Assembly: GCA_963727495.1 (NCBI GenBank) | Contig: CAVSGQ010000015.1 | Location: 160,012 to 224,011 of the forward strand | Direction of reading: 5' to 3' | Source of the DNA: Actinophytocola sp963727495 | Lineage (GTDB): Bacteria > Actinomycetota > Actinomycetes > Mycobacteriales > Pseudonocardiaceae | DNA: 64,000 nt | Shown here: positions 31,869 through 39,593 of the stretch, in pieces | Numbering within the stretch: the stretch's first letter is position 1 | Layout: the number at the start of each line of letters is the position of its first letter | Made by a program: the position numbers and the translations under genes | Notes under the pieces: model-generated | The model's input: the letters and a program-made list of their open reading frames with translations, nothing else | Databases searched by the model: none | What the model was told of the DNA's origin: nothing

Positions 31869-33827
31869 TCAGCCACGACTGCGCGCCGGCGGGGCGTGGT
31901 CGGCGGCGAGCTCGGCGATGCGGGCGGCGAGCGCGTCGGCGTCGAGGGTCCGCGGATCGGTGGCGATGCCGAGGCCGAGCACGCCGTGCCAGCTCAGCGC
32001 CCCCAGGGCGAGCGGTGCGCCGGGGGCCAGCGGCAGGATCGGGTAGACCTGCTCCAGCGGCACCCCGCCGATCGACAGGCTCTCCGTGGGACCGATGAGG
32101 TTGGACACGATCGCGTGGAAGAACCGCCGGCCGTACACGGTTCCGGCGAACCAGCTCGCGCCGGGCTCCGGCAGCGCGCGCAGGCCGGTCGCCATGACGA
32201 ACCGGGACGCAAGCGGCCGGGTCGGGGACCGCAGCCGGGTCGTGCGCCGGCCGATCTCGGCCAGCAGGTCCGCGAACGGCCGCCCGTCGACGGGCACGTC
32301 GATCATCACCGCCGCCGTCGAGTTGCCCTCCGCGGCGTCGTCGGGGTCGCGCGCCATGAGCGACACCGCGACCCGCAGCCGCCCGCGCACCCGCGCGGCG
32401 AGCTCCGGGCGGGTCGAGGCGACCGCGTCCCCGACGAGCGCCAGCAGCAGGTCGGTGACGTGCGTGCCGAGCCCGGCGCACGCCCGGCGGATCCCGGCCA
32501 GGTCGAGCGCCGCGGTGGCGTACGCCCGCCGCGGTGAGCCCGCGCCGAGCCGCCCGCCCATCCGCCCGCCGGCGGCGAGCTGCACTAGGCCGACGCCGGT
32601 GGCCACCGCGCGGCGGGCCCGGCCGGGCCGCGGGACGCCGCCGATCGGCAGGCCGACCCGGGGGCGCATCAGCCGCAGCGTGTGCATGATCGTGCCGATG
32701 CCGTCCGCCACGGAGTGGTGCACGACGATGATCAGGGCGGACCGGCCGGGTCCGGCGTCGTGCACGAGCACGAGACGCCACAGTGGACGGTCGCGCGGCA
32801 GCCGCTGCTCGGCGAGCTCCGCGACGATCCGGCGCAGCCCGGCCTCGCCGTCGGGGGACCGGCGCGCCACGACGTGCCAGTCCCAGTCGAGCTCGCCGGC
32901 GTCGATCCACCGCGGGCGGCGCCACCGCTCCGGAGCGGCGAGCCGCTGGCGGAAGCGTGGCATCCACTCGAGCTCGCCGGCCACGACCTCGCGGATGCCC
33001 GCCAGCGACGGCGTGCCGGCGGCGGCCGGGCCGAAGATCACCATGCCGCCGACGTGCTGCGCCGCCACGCGCTCCACGTGCAGGAAGAACGCGTCGCCCG
33101 GCGGCACGACCACCCCGCGCGGGCGGGCGGCACGCCGGTCGTGCCAGGCGTTCGCCACCGGCACCGCCACCGCGACCACCGCGACCCCGGCGACCACGTC
33201 GAGCACGTAGTGGTTGGCGGTGTAGACCGTGACGGCGGCCGTGACGATCACGTGGGCGCCGCTGACGACCTGCACCCAGCGGCGCGCGCCGACGGCCGCC
33301 AGGACCACGCTCACCCACAGCGCCCAGGCCACGTGCAGCGACGGCATCGCCGCGTGCTGGTTGGCGTGGTCGACCAGGCCCGAGCCCCAGGACCCCCACG
33401 TCCGCCCGCGCAGCACCGTGTCCACGAAGCCGAGGTCGGCCAGCAGCCGCGGCGGCGTGGCGGGGTAGGCGGCGAAGCACGCGATCCCGATGACGTTGAC
33501 GAGGACGAACGAGTCGCGCGCGCGTGCGAACGCGGCGGGGCGGCGCAGGTACAGCCAGACGAAGGCGGCGAGCACGCCCAGCAGGTAGCCGTAGGCGTAC
33601 TCGTAGTTCGCGAGCACCGCCGCCACCTCGTGCCGGACGAGCCAGTCGTTCGCCGGCTTCTCGACGTCGAGGAACAGGGCCTGCTCGAGCGCGTAGAGGT
33701 CGCGACCGTGCCGCGCGGCGGACGTGCCGGGCAGCGCGTTCACCACCAGGTAGCCGCCGAACAGCACGAGGCCGATCGCGATCTGGCGCCACAGGACCGG
33801 TCGCGCGCGCCCGTCGCCCCGGATCAT
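31869..33827 (-). CDS. PAP2 phosphatase-WS/DGAT acyltransferase fusion
   Basis: This 652-aa protein joins two enzymes. Residues 1-240 are a membrane PAP2-type domain: RQIAIGLVLFGGYLVVNALP, NQHAAMPSLHVAWALWVSVV and TANHYVLDVVAGVAVV, containing the conserved Ser-His and His-x3-Asp motifs. Residues 245-645 are a wax-ester synthase/diacylglycerol acyltransferase-like domain with the active-site motif VHHSVADGIGT (HHxxxDG), GNSTAAVMIDVPVDGRPFAD and FHAIVSNLIGPTESLSIGGV. If both are active, the fusion would couple phosphatidate dephosphorylation to diacylglycerol acylation; this is inferred. The DMT gene ends 7 bp upstream. Similar fusions are annotated in other actinobacteria. Confidence 0.9.
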   Translation of the reverse strand: MIRGDGRARPVLWRQIAIGLVLFGGYLVVNALPGTSAARHGRDLYALEQALFLDVEKPANDWLVRHEVAAVLANYEYAYGYLLGVLAAFVWLYLRRPAAFARARDSFVLVNVIGIACFAAYPATPPRLLADLGFVDTVLRGRTWGSWGSGLVDHANQHAAMPSLHVAWALWVSVVLAAVGARRWVQVVSGAHVIVTAAVTVYTANHYVLDVVAGVAVVAVAVPVANAWHDRRAARPRGVVVPPGDAFFLHVERVAAQHVGGMVIFGPAAAGTPSLAGIREVVAGELEWMPRFRQRLAAPERWRRPRWIDAGELDWDWHVVARRSPDGEAGLRRIVAELAEQRLPRDRPLWRLVLVHDAGPGRSALIIVVHHSVADGIGTIMHTLRLMRPRVGLPIGGVPRPGRARRAVATGVGLVQLAAGGRMGGRLGAGSPRRAYATAALDLAGIRRACAGLGTHVTDLLLALVGDAVASTRPELAARVRGRLRVAVSLMARDPDDAAEGNSTAAVMIDVPVDGRPFADLLAEIGRRTTRLRSPTRPLASRFVMATGLRALPEPGASWFAGTVYGRRFFHAIVSNLIGPTESLSIGGVPLEQVYPILPLAPGAPLALGALSWHGVLGLGIATDPRTLDADALAARIAELAADHAPPARSRG

Positions 33828-33834
33828 CCGGCGA

Positions 33835-34746
33835 TCATCGCACCACCGGCTCCTGCCCGGGGCTCGGTGCGGTGAGCCACAGCGACGCCGACGGCGAGTG
33901 CGCCAGGCCGAGAACGCCGGCGACGACGAGCAGCCCGGCGACCGAGATGCCGGCGAGCGAGCGCGCGTCCGCCGGCACCGGCACGTCGAAGGCGAGCATC
34001 CCGGCCGCGTAGCTCGCCACCGGGTTGACCGCGTTCATCGTGGCCACCGACCAGGGCAGGGCCCCGGTGGCGAAGGCGCTCTGCTCGAGCACCAGCCCCA
34101 GCAGGGTCGAGGCGGCCAGCGCGTAGCCCGGCCAGTCCCGTGCGGTGACGCCGGCGCCGTGGTCGACGAGGTCGCTCGCGGTGAGCTTCATGAAGACCGC
34201 GCTCATCGCGAAGCACAGCCCGGCCGCGCCGGCGACGAGGACGCTGCCCACCGCCCGGCGCACCCGCCCGGCGACGATCACCAGCAGGGTCACCAGCAAC
34301 GCCGCGGCCAGCGCGGCCAGCCCGACCCGCGACCGGTGCGCCAGGCCCACCAGCGGAGCCGCGTCGTGGACGAGCAGCAGCACGACCAGCCCGCCGCAGA
34401 TCGCCGCCGCCGACATCCAGTCCCGCGGGCGCGGCCACCTGCGGCGCTCCAGCGAGGACATCGGCAGCGCGAACAGCAGCTGGGTCGACATCACCGGCTG
34501 GACCGCCGCCACCGAGCCGACGTGCAACGCCGTGGCCTGCGTCGCGAAGCCGGCGAGGTTCACCAGCCAGCCGCGCAACCACGCGCGGTCGCGCACCAGG
34601 CGTGCCATCAACCCGGCCGCGCCGCCGACGATCGACCGGTTCGGGAGCCGGGTCCTGCGGGCGGCCCGCTGCTGCAGGAAGGCCGCGAGCGCGAACAGGA
34701 ACGCGGCGAGCAGGGCGAGCAGGAACACCACTACCGCGGTGCTCAC
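33835..34746 (-). CDS. DMT-superfamily (EamA-like) membrane protein
   Basis: The 303-aa protein begins STAVVVFLLALLAAFLFALA and has about nine to ten helices, including GWLVNLAGFATQATALHVGS, VAAVQPVMSTQLLFALPMSS, VLVAGAAGLCFAMSAVFMKL and ISVAGLLVVAGVLGLA. The PVMSTQLLFALPMSS and FMKLTASD segments match the DMT family of multidrug/magnesium-like transporters. GTG 34746. It is upstream of and nearly contiguous with the PAP2-acyltransferase gene, suggesting a shared operon, possibly with lipid-linked transport. Confidence 0.85.
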   Translation of the reverse strand: MSTAVVVFLLALLAAFLFALAAFLQQRAARRTRLPNRSIVGGAAGLMARLVRDRAWLRGWLVNLAGFATQATALHVGSVAAVQPVMSTQLLFALPMSSLERRRWPRPRDWMSAAAICGGLVVLLLVHDAAPLVGLAHRSRVGLAALAAALLVTLLVIVAGRVRRAVGSVLVAGAAGLCFAMSAVFMKLTASDLVDHGAGVTARDWPGYALAASTLLGLVLEQSAFATGALPWSVATMNAVNPVASYAAGMLAFDVPVPADARSLAGISVAGLLVVAGVLGLAHSPSASLWLTAPSPGQEPVVR

Positions 34747-35028
34747 GTCGCCTCCGCGGGCCGCGGTGAGTCCCACACCCCGCTGCCGGCCGTACCGGGC
34801 CGGCTCGTCCTGGACGTCACCGGACAGCCGTGCCCCTTCCCGCGGCGGTCCGTGCCGCGACCGGCCGGATCCTAACGCCGCGGCGGCCCTGCCCGACCGT
34901 GTCCGGCATCGTGTCGCATCGTGTCGGCGACGACGCTTGACCCGTGACGCGCCCGGCGATGTACTCGATGCCGGCGATGGATCCCGCCAGGGCCGCCGGT
35001 CCGAACCGCCTCGCCAGGAGGGACGGCC

Positions 35029-35412
35029 ATGAAGACCTCGGGGCGGGCGCTGCGACTGTCGATCTTCGTCGGCGAGGGCGACCGCTGGCACCACAAGCCG
35101 CTCTACACCGAGATCGTGCACCGCGCGCACAAGGCCGGCCTCGCCGGCGCCACGGTGATCCGCGGCATCGAGGGCTACGGCGCCACCTCGCGCATCCACA
35201 CCACGCACCTGTTCCGGCTCAGCGAGGACCTGCCGCTGCTGATCCTCATCGTCGACGACGAACACCGGGTCCGCGAGTTCCTGCCCCAGCTCGACGAGCT
35301 CGACATCGGCGGCCTCGTCGCGCTCGACGCGGTCGAGTCCGTCCGCTACACCCTGCCCGGGCGCAAACACGCGCACTGGTGGTCTCCGCACCAGAGTCCC
35401 GGGGCCGAGTGA
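35029..35412 (+). CDS. DUF190 protein
   Basis: The 127-aa DUF190 (PII-like) protein reads ALRLSIFVGEGDRWHHKPLY, AGLAGATVIRGIEGYGATSR, IHTTHLFRLSEDLPLLILIV, and a Trp/His-rich tail (HAHWWSPH). GGAGGGACGG precedes the ATG. DUF190 genes stand beside crcB in many genomes and are thought to act in fluoride resistance; the mechanism is unknown. It heads the alternating DUF190-crcB-DUF190-crcB module. Confidence 0.9.
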   Translation: MKTSGRALRLSIFVGEGDRWHHKPLYTEIVHRAHKAGLAGATVIRGIEGYGATSRIHTTHLFRLSEDLPLLILIVDDEHRVREFLPQLDELDIGGLVALDAVESVRYTLPGRKHAHWWSPHQSPGAE

Positions 35413-35527
35413 GGATCCGCACAGGCTCGAGCGGGCGAAGACCAGGTCAGCTACCCTGAATCGATCGCGGCGGTGGGGCCCGCCGCTCCGGAACAGCCGG
35501 ACGACCGCGGCACTCGGCCGCCAACGG

Positions 35528-35564
35528 TCCCTACTTGACCCGAGCAGTCGTGTCCAAGTAGGGA
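35528..35564 (+). promoter_or_regulatory. Hairpin covering the crcB ribosome site
   Basis: TCCCTACTTG (35528-35537) pairs perfectly with CAAGTAGGGA (35555-35564) around a 17-nt loop. The right arm contains the AGGGA that serves as ribosome site for GTG 35571. I do not see the known fluoride riboswitch consensus in 35413-35570, so a different RNA switch or an RNA-based repression is possible. Confidence 0.6.
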
Positions 35565-35570
35565 GCGCGT

Positions 35571-36080
35571 GTGGGCGGCGAGGTGGAGCTGGCGGACGCG
35601 GAATCCGTGCGGGCGATCGATCCGGACGTCGACCTCCGGATCGCCGCCCAACGACGCGAACTCGTCCGTTCCCACGGCGCGGTGCTCGTCGTCATCGCCT
35701 TCGGCGGGGGCCTGGGGGCCCTCGCCCGCTACGGCCTCGCCGAACTGCTCCCCACCGCGCCGGGCGGGTTTCCCTGGGCGACGTTCGCCGCCAACGTCGC
35801 CGGCTGCCTGCTCATCGGCGTGCTCATGGTGCTGATCAGCGAGGTGTGGTCCGCGCACCGGCTGGTCCGCCCGTTCATCGGGGTCGGCTTCCTCGGCGGG
35901 TTCACCACGTTCTCCACCTACGCCGTGGAGACCCGCGCCCTGCTCACCCCCCACACGGTCGTCCTCGCCTTCGGCTACCTCGCCGGCACCCTCGTCGCGG
36001 CCATGCTGGCGGTCATCGCCGGGGTCTGGCTGACGCGGGCGGTCACCGGAGCCGTCCACGACCCGGAACGGAGGGGTTGA
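35571..36080 (+). CDS. crcB: Fluoride channel subunit CrcB/FluC (first copy)
   Basis: The 169-aa protein carries a polar N-terminal extension (residues 1-35, AIDPDVDLRIAAQRREL) common in actinobacterial CrcB-1, then four helices: AVLVVIAFGGGLGALARYGL, FPWATFAANVAGCLLIGVLM, PFIGVGFLGGFTTFSTYAVE and VVLAFGYLAGTLVAAMLAVI. GGFTTFSTYAVE includes the conserved Thr/Phe fluoride path, and GxxxRYG and NVxG are present. GTG 35571. It is followed by a second DUF190 gene one base after its stop. Confidence 0.92.
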   Translation: MGGEVELADAESVRAIDPDVDLRIAAQRRELVRSHGAVLVVIAFGGGLGALARYGLAELLPTAPGGFPWATFAANVAGCLLIGVLMVLISEVWSAHRLVRPFIGVGFLGGFTTFSTYAVETRALLTPHTVVLAFGYLAGTLVAAMLAVIAGVWLTRAVTGAVHDPERRG

Positions 36081-36081
36081 C

Positions 36082-36432
36082 GTGCACCTGGCCGGACCAG
36101 CGCTACGGCTGTCGATCTTCATCGGTGAGGACGACACCTGGCACCACAAGCCGCTGCACCACGAGATCGTCAAGCGGGCCCGCGAGGCGGGCCTCGCCGG
36201 TGCCACCGTGCTGCGCGGCTGCGAGGGCTACGGCACGTCCTCGACCATCCACACCACACGCCTGCTCAGCATGACCGAGGACCTGCCCATCCTGGTGATC
36301 ATCATCGACGCCGAGGAGCGCGTCCGTGCGTTCCTCCCCGAGCTCGACGAGCTCGTCGGCGAGGGCACCGTGCTGATCGACGAGGTGGAAGTCCTGCACT
36401 ACCAGGCGAACGAGCGGGGGACGACGCCATGA
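36082..36432 (+). CDS. DUF190 protein (second copy)
   Basis: The 116-aa protein is a clear paralogue of the first DUF190 gene: ALRLSIFIGEDDTWHHKPLH, EAGLAGATVLRGCEGYGTSS, IHTTRLLSMTEDLPILVIII. GTG 36082 is one base past the preceding stop and its TGA overlaps the ATG of the second crcB (ATGA), so the unit is translationally coupled. Confidence 0.9.
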   Translation: MHLAGPALRLSIFIGEDDTWHHKPLHHEIVKRAREAGLAGATVLRGCEGYGTSSTIHTTRLLSMTEDLPILVIIIDAEERVRAFLPELDELVGEGTVLIDEVEVLHYQANERGTTP

Positions 36433-36797
36433 CCGCGGTCCTCGTGTTCGCCGGTGCGATGATCGGCGCGCCGCTGCGCTACCTGACCGACCGCGCCGTG
36501 CAGAGCCGCCACGACAGCCTCTTCCCGTGGGGCACCTTCACCGTCAACCTCGTCGGCTGCCTGGTCCTCGGCGGCCTGGCCGGCGCCGGCCTCGCCCTGC
36601 CGGCCCCGCTGCTCGCGCTGCTCGGCACCGGCCTGTGCGGGGCGCTCACCACCTACAGCACGTTCAGCTACGAGACGCTGCGCCTCGTCGAGCAGCGGAC
36701 CTACTTCTACGCCGCGATGAACGTCGTCACCAGCGTCGTCGCCGGCCTCGGCGCCGCCCTGCTCGGCTACACCGCCATCCACGCTCTCACCGCCTGA
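36429..36797 (+). CDS. crcB: Fluoride channel subunit CrcB/FluC (second copy)
   Basis: The 122-aa protein lacks the N-terminal extension and shows four helices: VLVFAGAMIGAPLRYLTDRA, FPWGTFTVNLVGCLVLGGLA, LLALLGTGLCGALTTYSTFS and YAAMNVVTSVVAGLGAALLG. The LTTYSTFSYET segment and NLVG match FluC. Two different subunits in tandem suggest a heterodimer, as known for some actinobacterial and Bacillus CrcB pairs. ATG 36429. Confidence 0.92.
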   Translation: MTAVLVFAGAMIGAPLRYLTDRAVQSRHDSLFPWGTFTVNLVGCLVLGGLAGAGLALPAPLLALLGTGLCGALTTYSTFSYETLRLVEQRTYFYAAMNVVTSVVAGLGAALLGYTAIHALTA

Positions 36798-36822
36798 CGG
36801 CTGCCGTTAGCATCCGTGGCCC

Positions 36823-37371
36823 GTGATGACCCGACTCGTGGCCGGCGCGCTCGTCGCGATGGTGATCGCCGCGCCGGGCGTGGCGGCCGGGGCGGGCGGT
36901 GGGACACCCAACGAGCTCACCGGCAGCGAGCCGGGTGACGGGGCGTCGGTCGCGGTCGCGCCCGAGCGGATCACGCTGACGTTCCGGGAGCCCGTCGACC
37001 CCGACCTGGCGGTGATCTTCGTGACCGGCGCCGACGGCCGCCTCTGGCGGGTCGGGGACATCTCCGCGAGCGGCAGCGCGCTCACGATGCCGGTGACCGC
37101 GTCCGGTCCAGCCGGTCCGTGCACGATCTCCTACCGCATCGCCTCCGACGACCCGATCGGCGGCGAGGTGCGGTTCACCCTGACCGCGCCGGTCCCCGGC
37201 ACCCCGCCCACCCCGAGCGGCGGCTCCGCCGACCTGGACCCGATCACGGGCGAACCCGGCGACTCGGGCGGTTCGCCGTGGGTGGTGGTGATCGTGGTCG
37301 GTGCGGTGCTCTTCGCCGTCGCGGCCGGCGTCGTGGTCGCCGGCGTCACGCGGGGCCGCGGCCGCCCGTAG
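36823..37371 (+). CDS. CopC-like exported protein without copper ligands
   Basis: The ~182-aa protein has a signal peptide (RLVAGALVAMVIAAPGVAAG), one CopC-like beta-sandwich (GSEPGDGASVAVAPERITLT, FREPVDPDLAVIFVTGADGR, RIASDDPIGGEVRFTLTAP) and a C-terminal membrane anchor (WVVVIVVGAVLFAVAAGVVV). The usual N-terminal His of CopC is replaced (mature start near GTPNEL), and the D-x-H of the C-terminal half reads DDPIGGEV. So copper binding by the classic site is not expected. Start GTG 36823 or ATG 36826. Confidence 0.75.
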   Translation: MMTRLVAGALVAMVIAAPGVAAGAGGGTPNELTGSEPGDGASVAVAPERITLTFREPVDPDLAVIFVTGADGRLWRVGDISASGSALTMPVTASGPAGPCTISYRIASDDPIGGEVRFTLTAPVPGTPPTPSGGSADLDPITGEPGDSGGSPWVVVIVVGAVLFAVAAGVVVAGVTRGRGRP

Positions 37372-37497
37372 GCCGTCCCTCGGACGGGCGTCGCGTGAAC
37401 CTTACGATTTCCTGACAGTCCCGCACGCGGTGAACACGGGATCCGCATCCGCCCGTAGCTGGCAGTGTCCAAGCGTTTCCGACCAGTTGGGTAAAGG

Positions 37498-38220
37498 ATG
37501 CGACGCGCAACAGCTCGATGGATCGTGGCCGGTCTTCTCGTCCTCCTCGGGGCGGCGTTCCCCGCGACAGGTGTCGCCTTCGCCACCCAGTTCGCACACA
37601 CGGGCAAGGCGGCGGCCGCGCAGACGTTCGACGCCCGGGATCGTCAGTTCCTGACCGTGATCCGGTTCGCGAACCTGTGGGAGATTCCCATGGCCGACCT
37701 GGCCACCAAGCGCGGCACGACCGACGAGGTGAAGACCGCGGGCACGATCATGCGCGCCGACCACAAGAAGCTGAACATCATCGTGAAGGATCTCGCCGAC
37801 AAGTTCGGGGTCCAGCTGCCCGACAAGCCCAAGTCCACCCAGCAGGCGTGGATGGCCGAGATCAGCGGCAAGACCGGCGAGGACTTCGACCGGACGTGGG
37901 CCACCCGGCTGCGCGCCGCACACGGCACGGTGTTCAACCTGATCGCCGAGGTACGCGCCGGAACCCGCAACGACACCATCCTCGACTTCGCCACCCAGGC
38001 CAACGGCATCGTGCTCAAGCACATGCAGCTGCTGGAGGCCACCGGGTACGTGAACCCGCAGACCGGGCACTTCGCCCAGGCCTCGGCCCGCACCACCAGC
38101 TACCCCGAGAACACGCTCAGCGCCGGGGACCTCGCCCTCGGCGCGACCGCCTTCCTCGTCGTGGCGGTGGGCACGATCCTGGGCGTCCGGCTCCTCAGCG
38201 CCCGCGACAAGACCACCTGA
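37498..38220 (+). CDS. DUF4142 exported protein
   Basis: The 240-aa protein has a signal-like N-terminus (ARWIVAGLLVLLGAAFPATG), a DUF4142 ferritin-like four-helix domain (residues 40-190: DRQFLTVIRFANLWEIPMAD, IMRADHKKLNIIVKDLADKF) and a C-terminal membrane helix (DLALGATAFLVVAVGTILGV). DUF4142 proteins are envelope proteins of unknown function. The ATG has AAAGG directly before it, too close for a normal ribosome site, so a leaderless transcript is possible. Confidence 0.85.
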   Translation: MRRATARWIVAGLLVLLGAAFPATGVAFATQFAHTGKAAAAQTFDARDRQFLTVIRFANLWEIPMADLATKRGTTDEVKTAGTIMRADHKKLNIIVKDLADKFGVQLPDKPKSTQQAWMAEISGKTGEDFDRTWATRLRAAHGTVFNLIAEVRAGTRNDTILDFATQANGIVLKHMQLLEATGYVNPQTGHFAQASARTTSYPENTLSAGDLALGATAFLVVAVGTILGVRLLSARDKTT

Positions 38221-38253
38221 CATCGGGCACCGCGAGGCCGGTGCGGGACCGGA

Positions 38254-38826
38254 TCAGCCGTCGCCCTCGTGCTCCTCCTCGCGTTGCTCCCGGTGCAGCG
38301 CCGGCACGCCGCCGGTACAGCTGACGGTCACGTGCACCTCGTCGCCCGGTGAGTGGAACTCGACCTCGATCCGCTCGGCCGACTTGCTCACCTCACCGGT
38401 GTAGCCGTTGTTCGGGTAGGAGTAGAGCAACGTGACGGCGGCGCCGGAACAGCTCGCCGCGACGATGCCGCCCTCCGTGGTGAACCGGCGGCTCTGCGCC
38501 GGCGGCGGCTGCTGCGCCGTCGTGGTCGGCGCCGGGGTGTCCGCCTCGTCCTCGGGCGGGGGGACGGTGCTCGAGGACGAGGCGGAGGTCGTGCCCGTGG
38601 TGGGCGGCGTCGACGTGGCCGGGAGGCTCGACGCCCGCTGTGCCGCCTGGCGCAGCTCGTCGCCCGAGATCGGGACGGTGCCGCCGTCGGTCAGGTCGTC
38701 GCCGACCTTGCCGACGGCGAAGAACCCGACCACGACCGCGATCGCGGCGCCGGCCAGCCAGGTGCCGGCGAGCAGGACGGCGGTGCGGACTCCCGGACGC
38801 TGCGTGGACACACCGGCATGCTGCAC
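38254..38826 (-). CDS. Membrane-anchored extracytoplasmic protein, Thr/Pro linker
   Basis: The 190-aa protein has one membrane helix near the start (TAVLLAGTWLAGAAIAVVVG), a Ser/Thr/Pro-rich linker (residues 65-110) and a C-terminal globular part with two Cys (GIVAASCSGAAVTLLYSYPN, VHVTVSCTGGVPAL). No family is recognised. It is divergent from a response regulator gene with 74 bp between them, so it may be a target or sensor partner of that system. Confidence 0.7.
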   Translation of the reverse strand: MQHAGVSTQRPGVRTAVLLAGTWLAGAAIAVVVGFFAVGKVGDDLTDGGTVPISGDELRQAAQRASSLPATSTPPTTGTTSASSSSTVPPPEDEADTPAPTTTAQQPPPAQSRRFTTEGGIVAASCSGAAVTLLYSYPNNGYTGEVSKSAERIEVEFHSPGDEVHVTVSCTGGVPALHREQREEEHEGDG

Positions 38827-38900
38827 CAGCCTTTCTCAAGGCAGGGTTAAGGCCGGGCCAAGTCTGGGGCGGGCCGCGTCATCGGGGCTAGCGTCCTCGT

Positions 38901-39584
38901 GTGCCCCAACTGATGCTGATCGAGGACGAGGTCGACATCCGCATCGCGCTGACCCGTGCGCTGACCGAGCGCGGGCACGGCGTGCGCGCGGTCGGTACCG
39001 CCGTGGCCGGCCTGCAGGCCGCCGTGGACACACCGCCCGACCTGGTGCTGCTCGACCTGGGGCTGCCCGACATGGACGGCTGCGACCTGCTGCGCATGCT
39101 GCGGGCGGTGAGCACGGTGCCGGTCATCGTGATCACCGCCAGGGACGACGAGCCCGACATCGTCGCGGCGCTCGAGGCAGGCGCCGACGACTACGTGGTC
39201 AAGCCGTTCGGTCCGGACCAGCTCAACGCCCGCGTCCGCGCGGTCCTGCGGCGTACCGCGGATCTCACCGAGGAACCGGAGGTGGCGGTCGGCGAGCTGC
39301 GGATGGATCCGCGGCGGCGGCTGGCGTGGCTGGCCGGTCACGAGTTGTCGCTGTCCCGCAAGGAGTTCGACATGCTGCTCTACCTCGCCCAGCGGCCCGA
39401 GGAGGTGGTCAGCAAGTCGGCGCTGCTCGCCGAGGTGTGGAGCCAGCCCTACGGCGGCAGCGACAAGACGGTCGACGTGCACCTGTCGTGGCTGCGCCGC
39501 AAGCTCGGCGAGAGCGCGTCGAAACCACGCTACCTGCACAGCGTGCGCGGCGTCGGGCTCAAGCTCGTCGCCCCCGGCGCGTAG
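38901..39584 (+). CDS. Response regulator, OmpR/PhoB type
   Basis: The 227-aa protein has a receiver (LMLIEDEVDIRIALTRALTE, VLLDLGLPDMDGCDLLRMLR, VITARDDEPDIVAALEAG, DYVVKPFGPDQLNARV) and a winged helix (LSLSRKEFDMLLYLAQRPEE, DKTVDVHLSWLRRKLGESAS, RYLHSVRGVGLKL). GTG 38901 has no clear Shine-Dalgarno sequence. It is followed 9 bp later by its kinase; the divergent anchored protein is a possible target. Confidence 0.93.
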   Translation: MPQLMLIEDEVDIRIALTRALTERGHGVRAVGTAVAGLQAAVDTPPDLVLLDLGLPDMDGCDLLRMLRAVSTVPVIVITARDDEPDIVAALEAGADDYVVKPFGPDQLNARVRAVLRRTADLTEEPEVAVGELRMDPRRRLAWLAGHELSLSRKEFDMLLYLAQRPEEVVSKSALLAEVWSQPYGGSDKTVDVHLSWLRRKLGESASKPRYLHSVRGVGLKLVAPGA

Positions 39585-39593
39585 CGGTCCGCC

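Noticed and set aside
34907..34926. Operator made of two tandem CATCGTGTCG copies
   Set aside because: Two 10-bp direct copies in the DMT/DUF190 intergenic region could be chance; no regulator gene adjoins.
35413..35570. Classic fluoride riboswitch before crcB
   Set aside because: The conserved core sequences are not visible; only a stem-loop over the ribosome site is supported.
36823..37371. Functional copper resistance gene
   Set aside because: The expected His ligands are missing and no copD gene follows.
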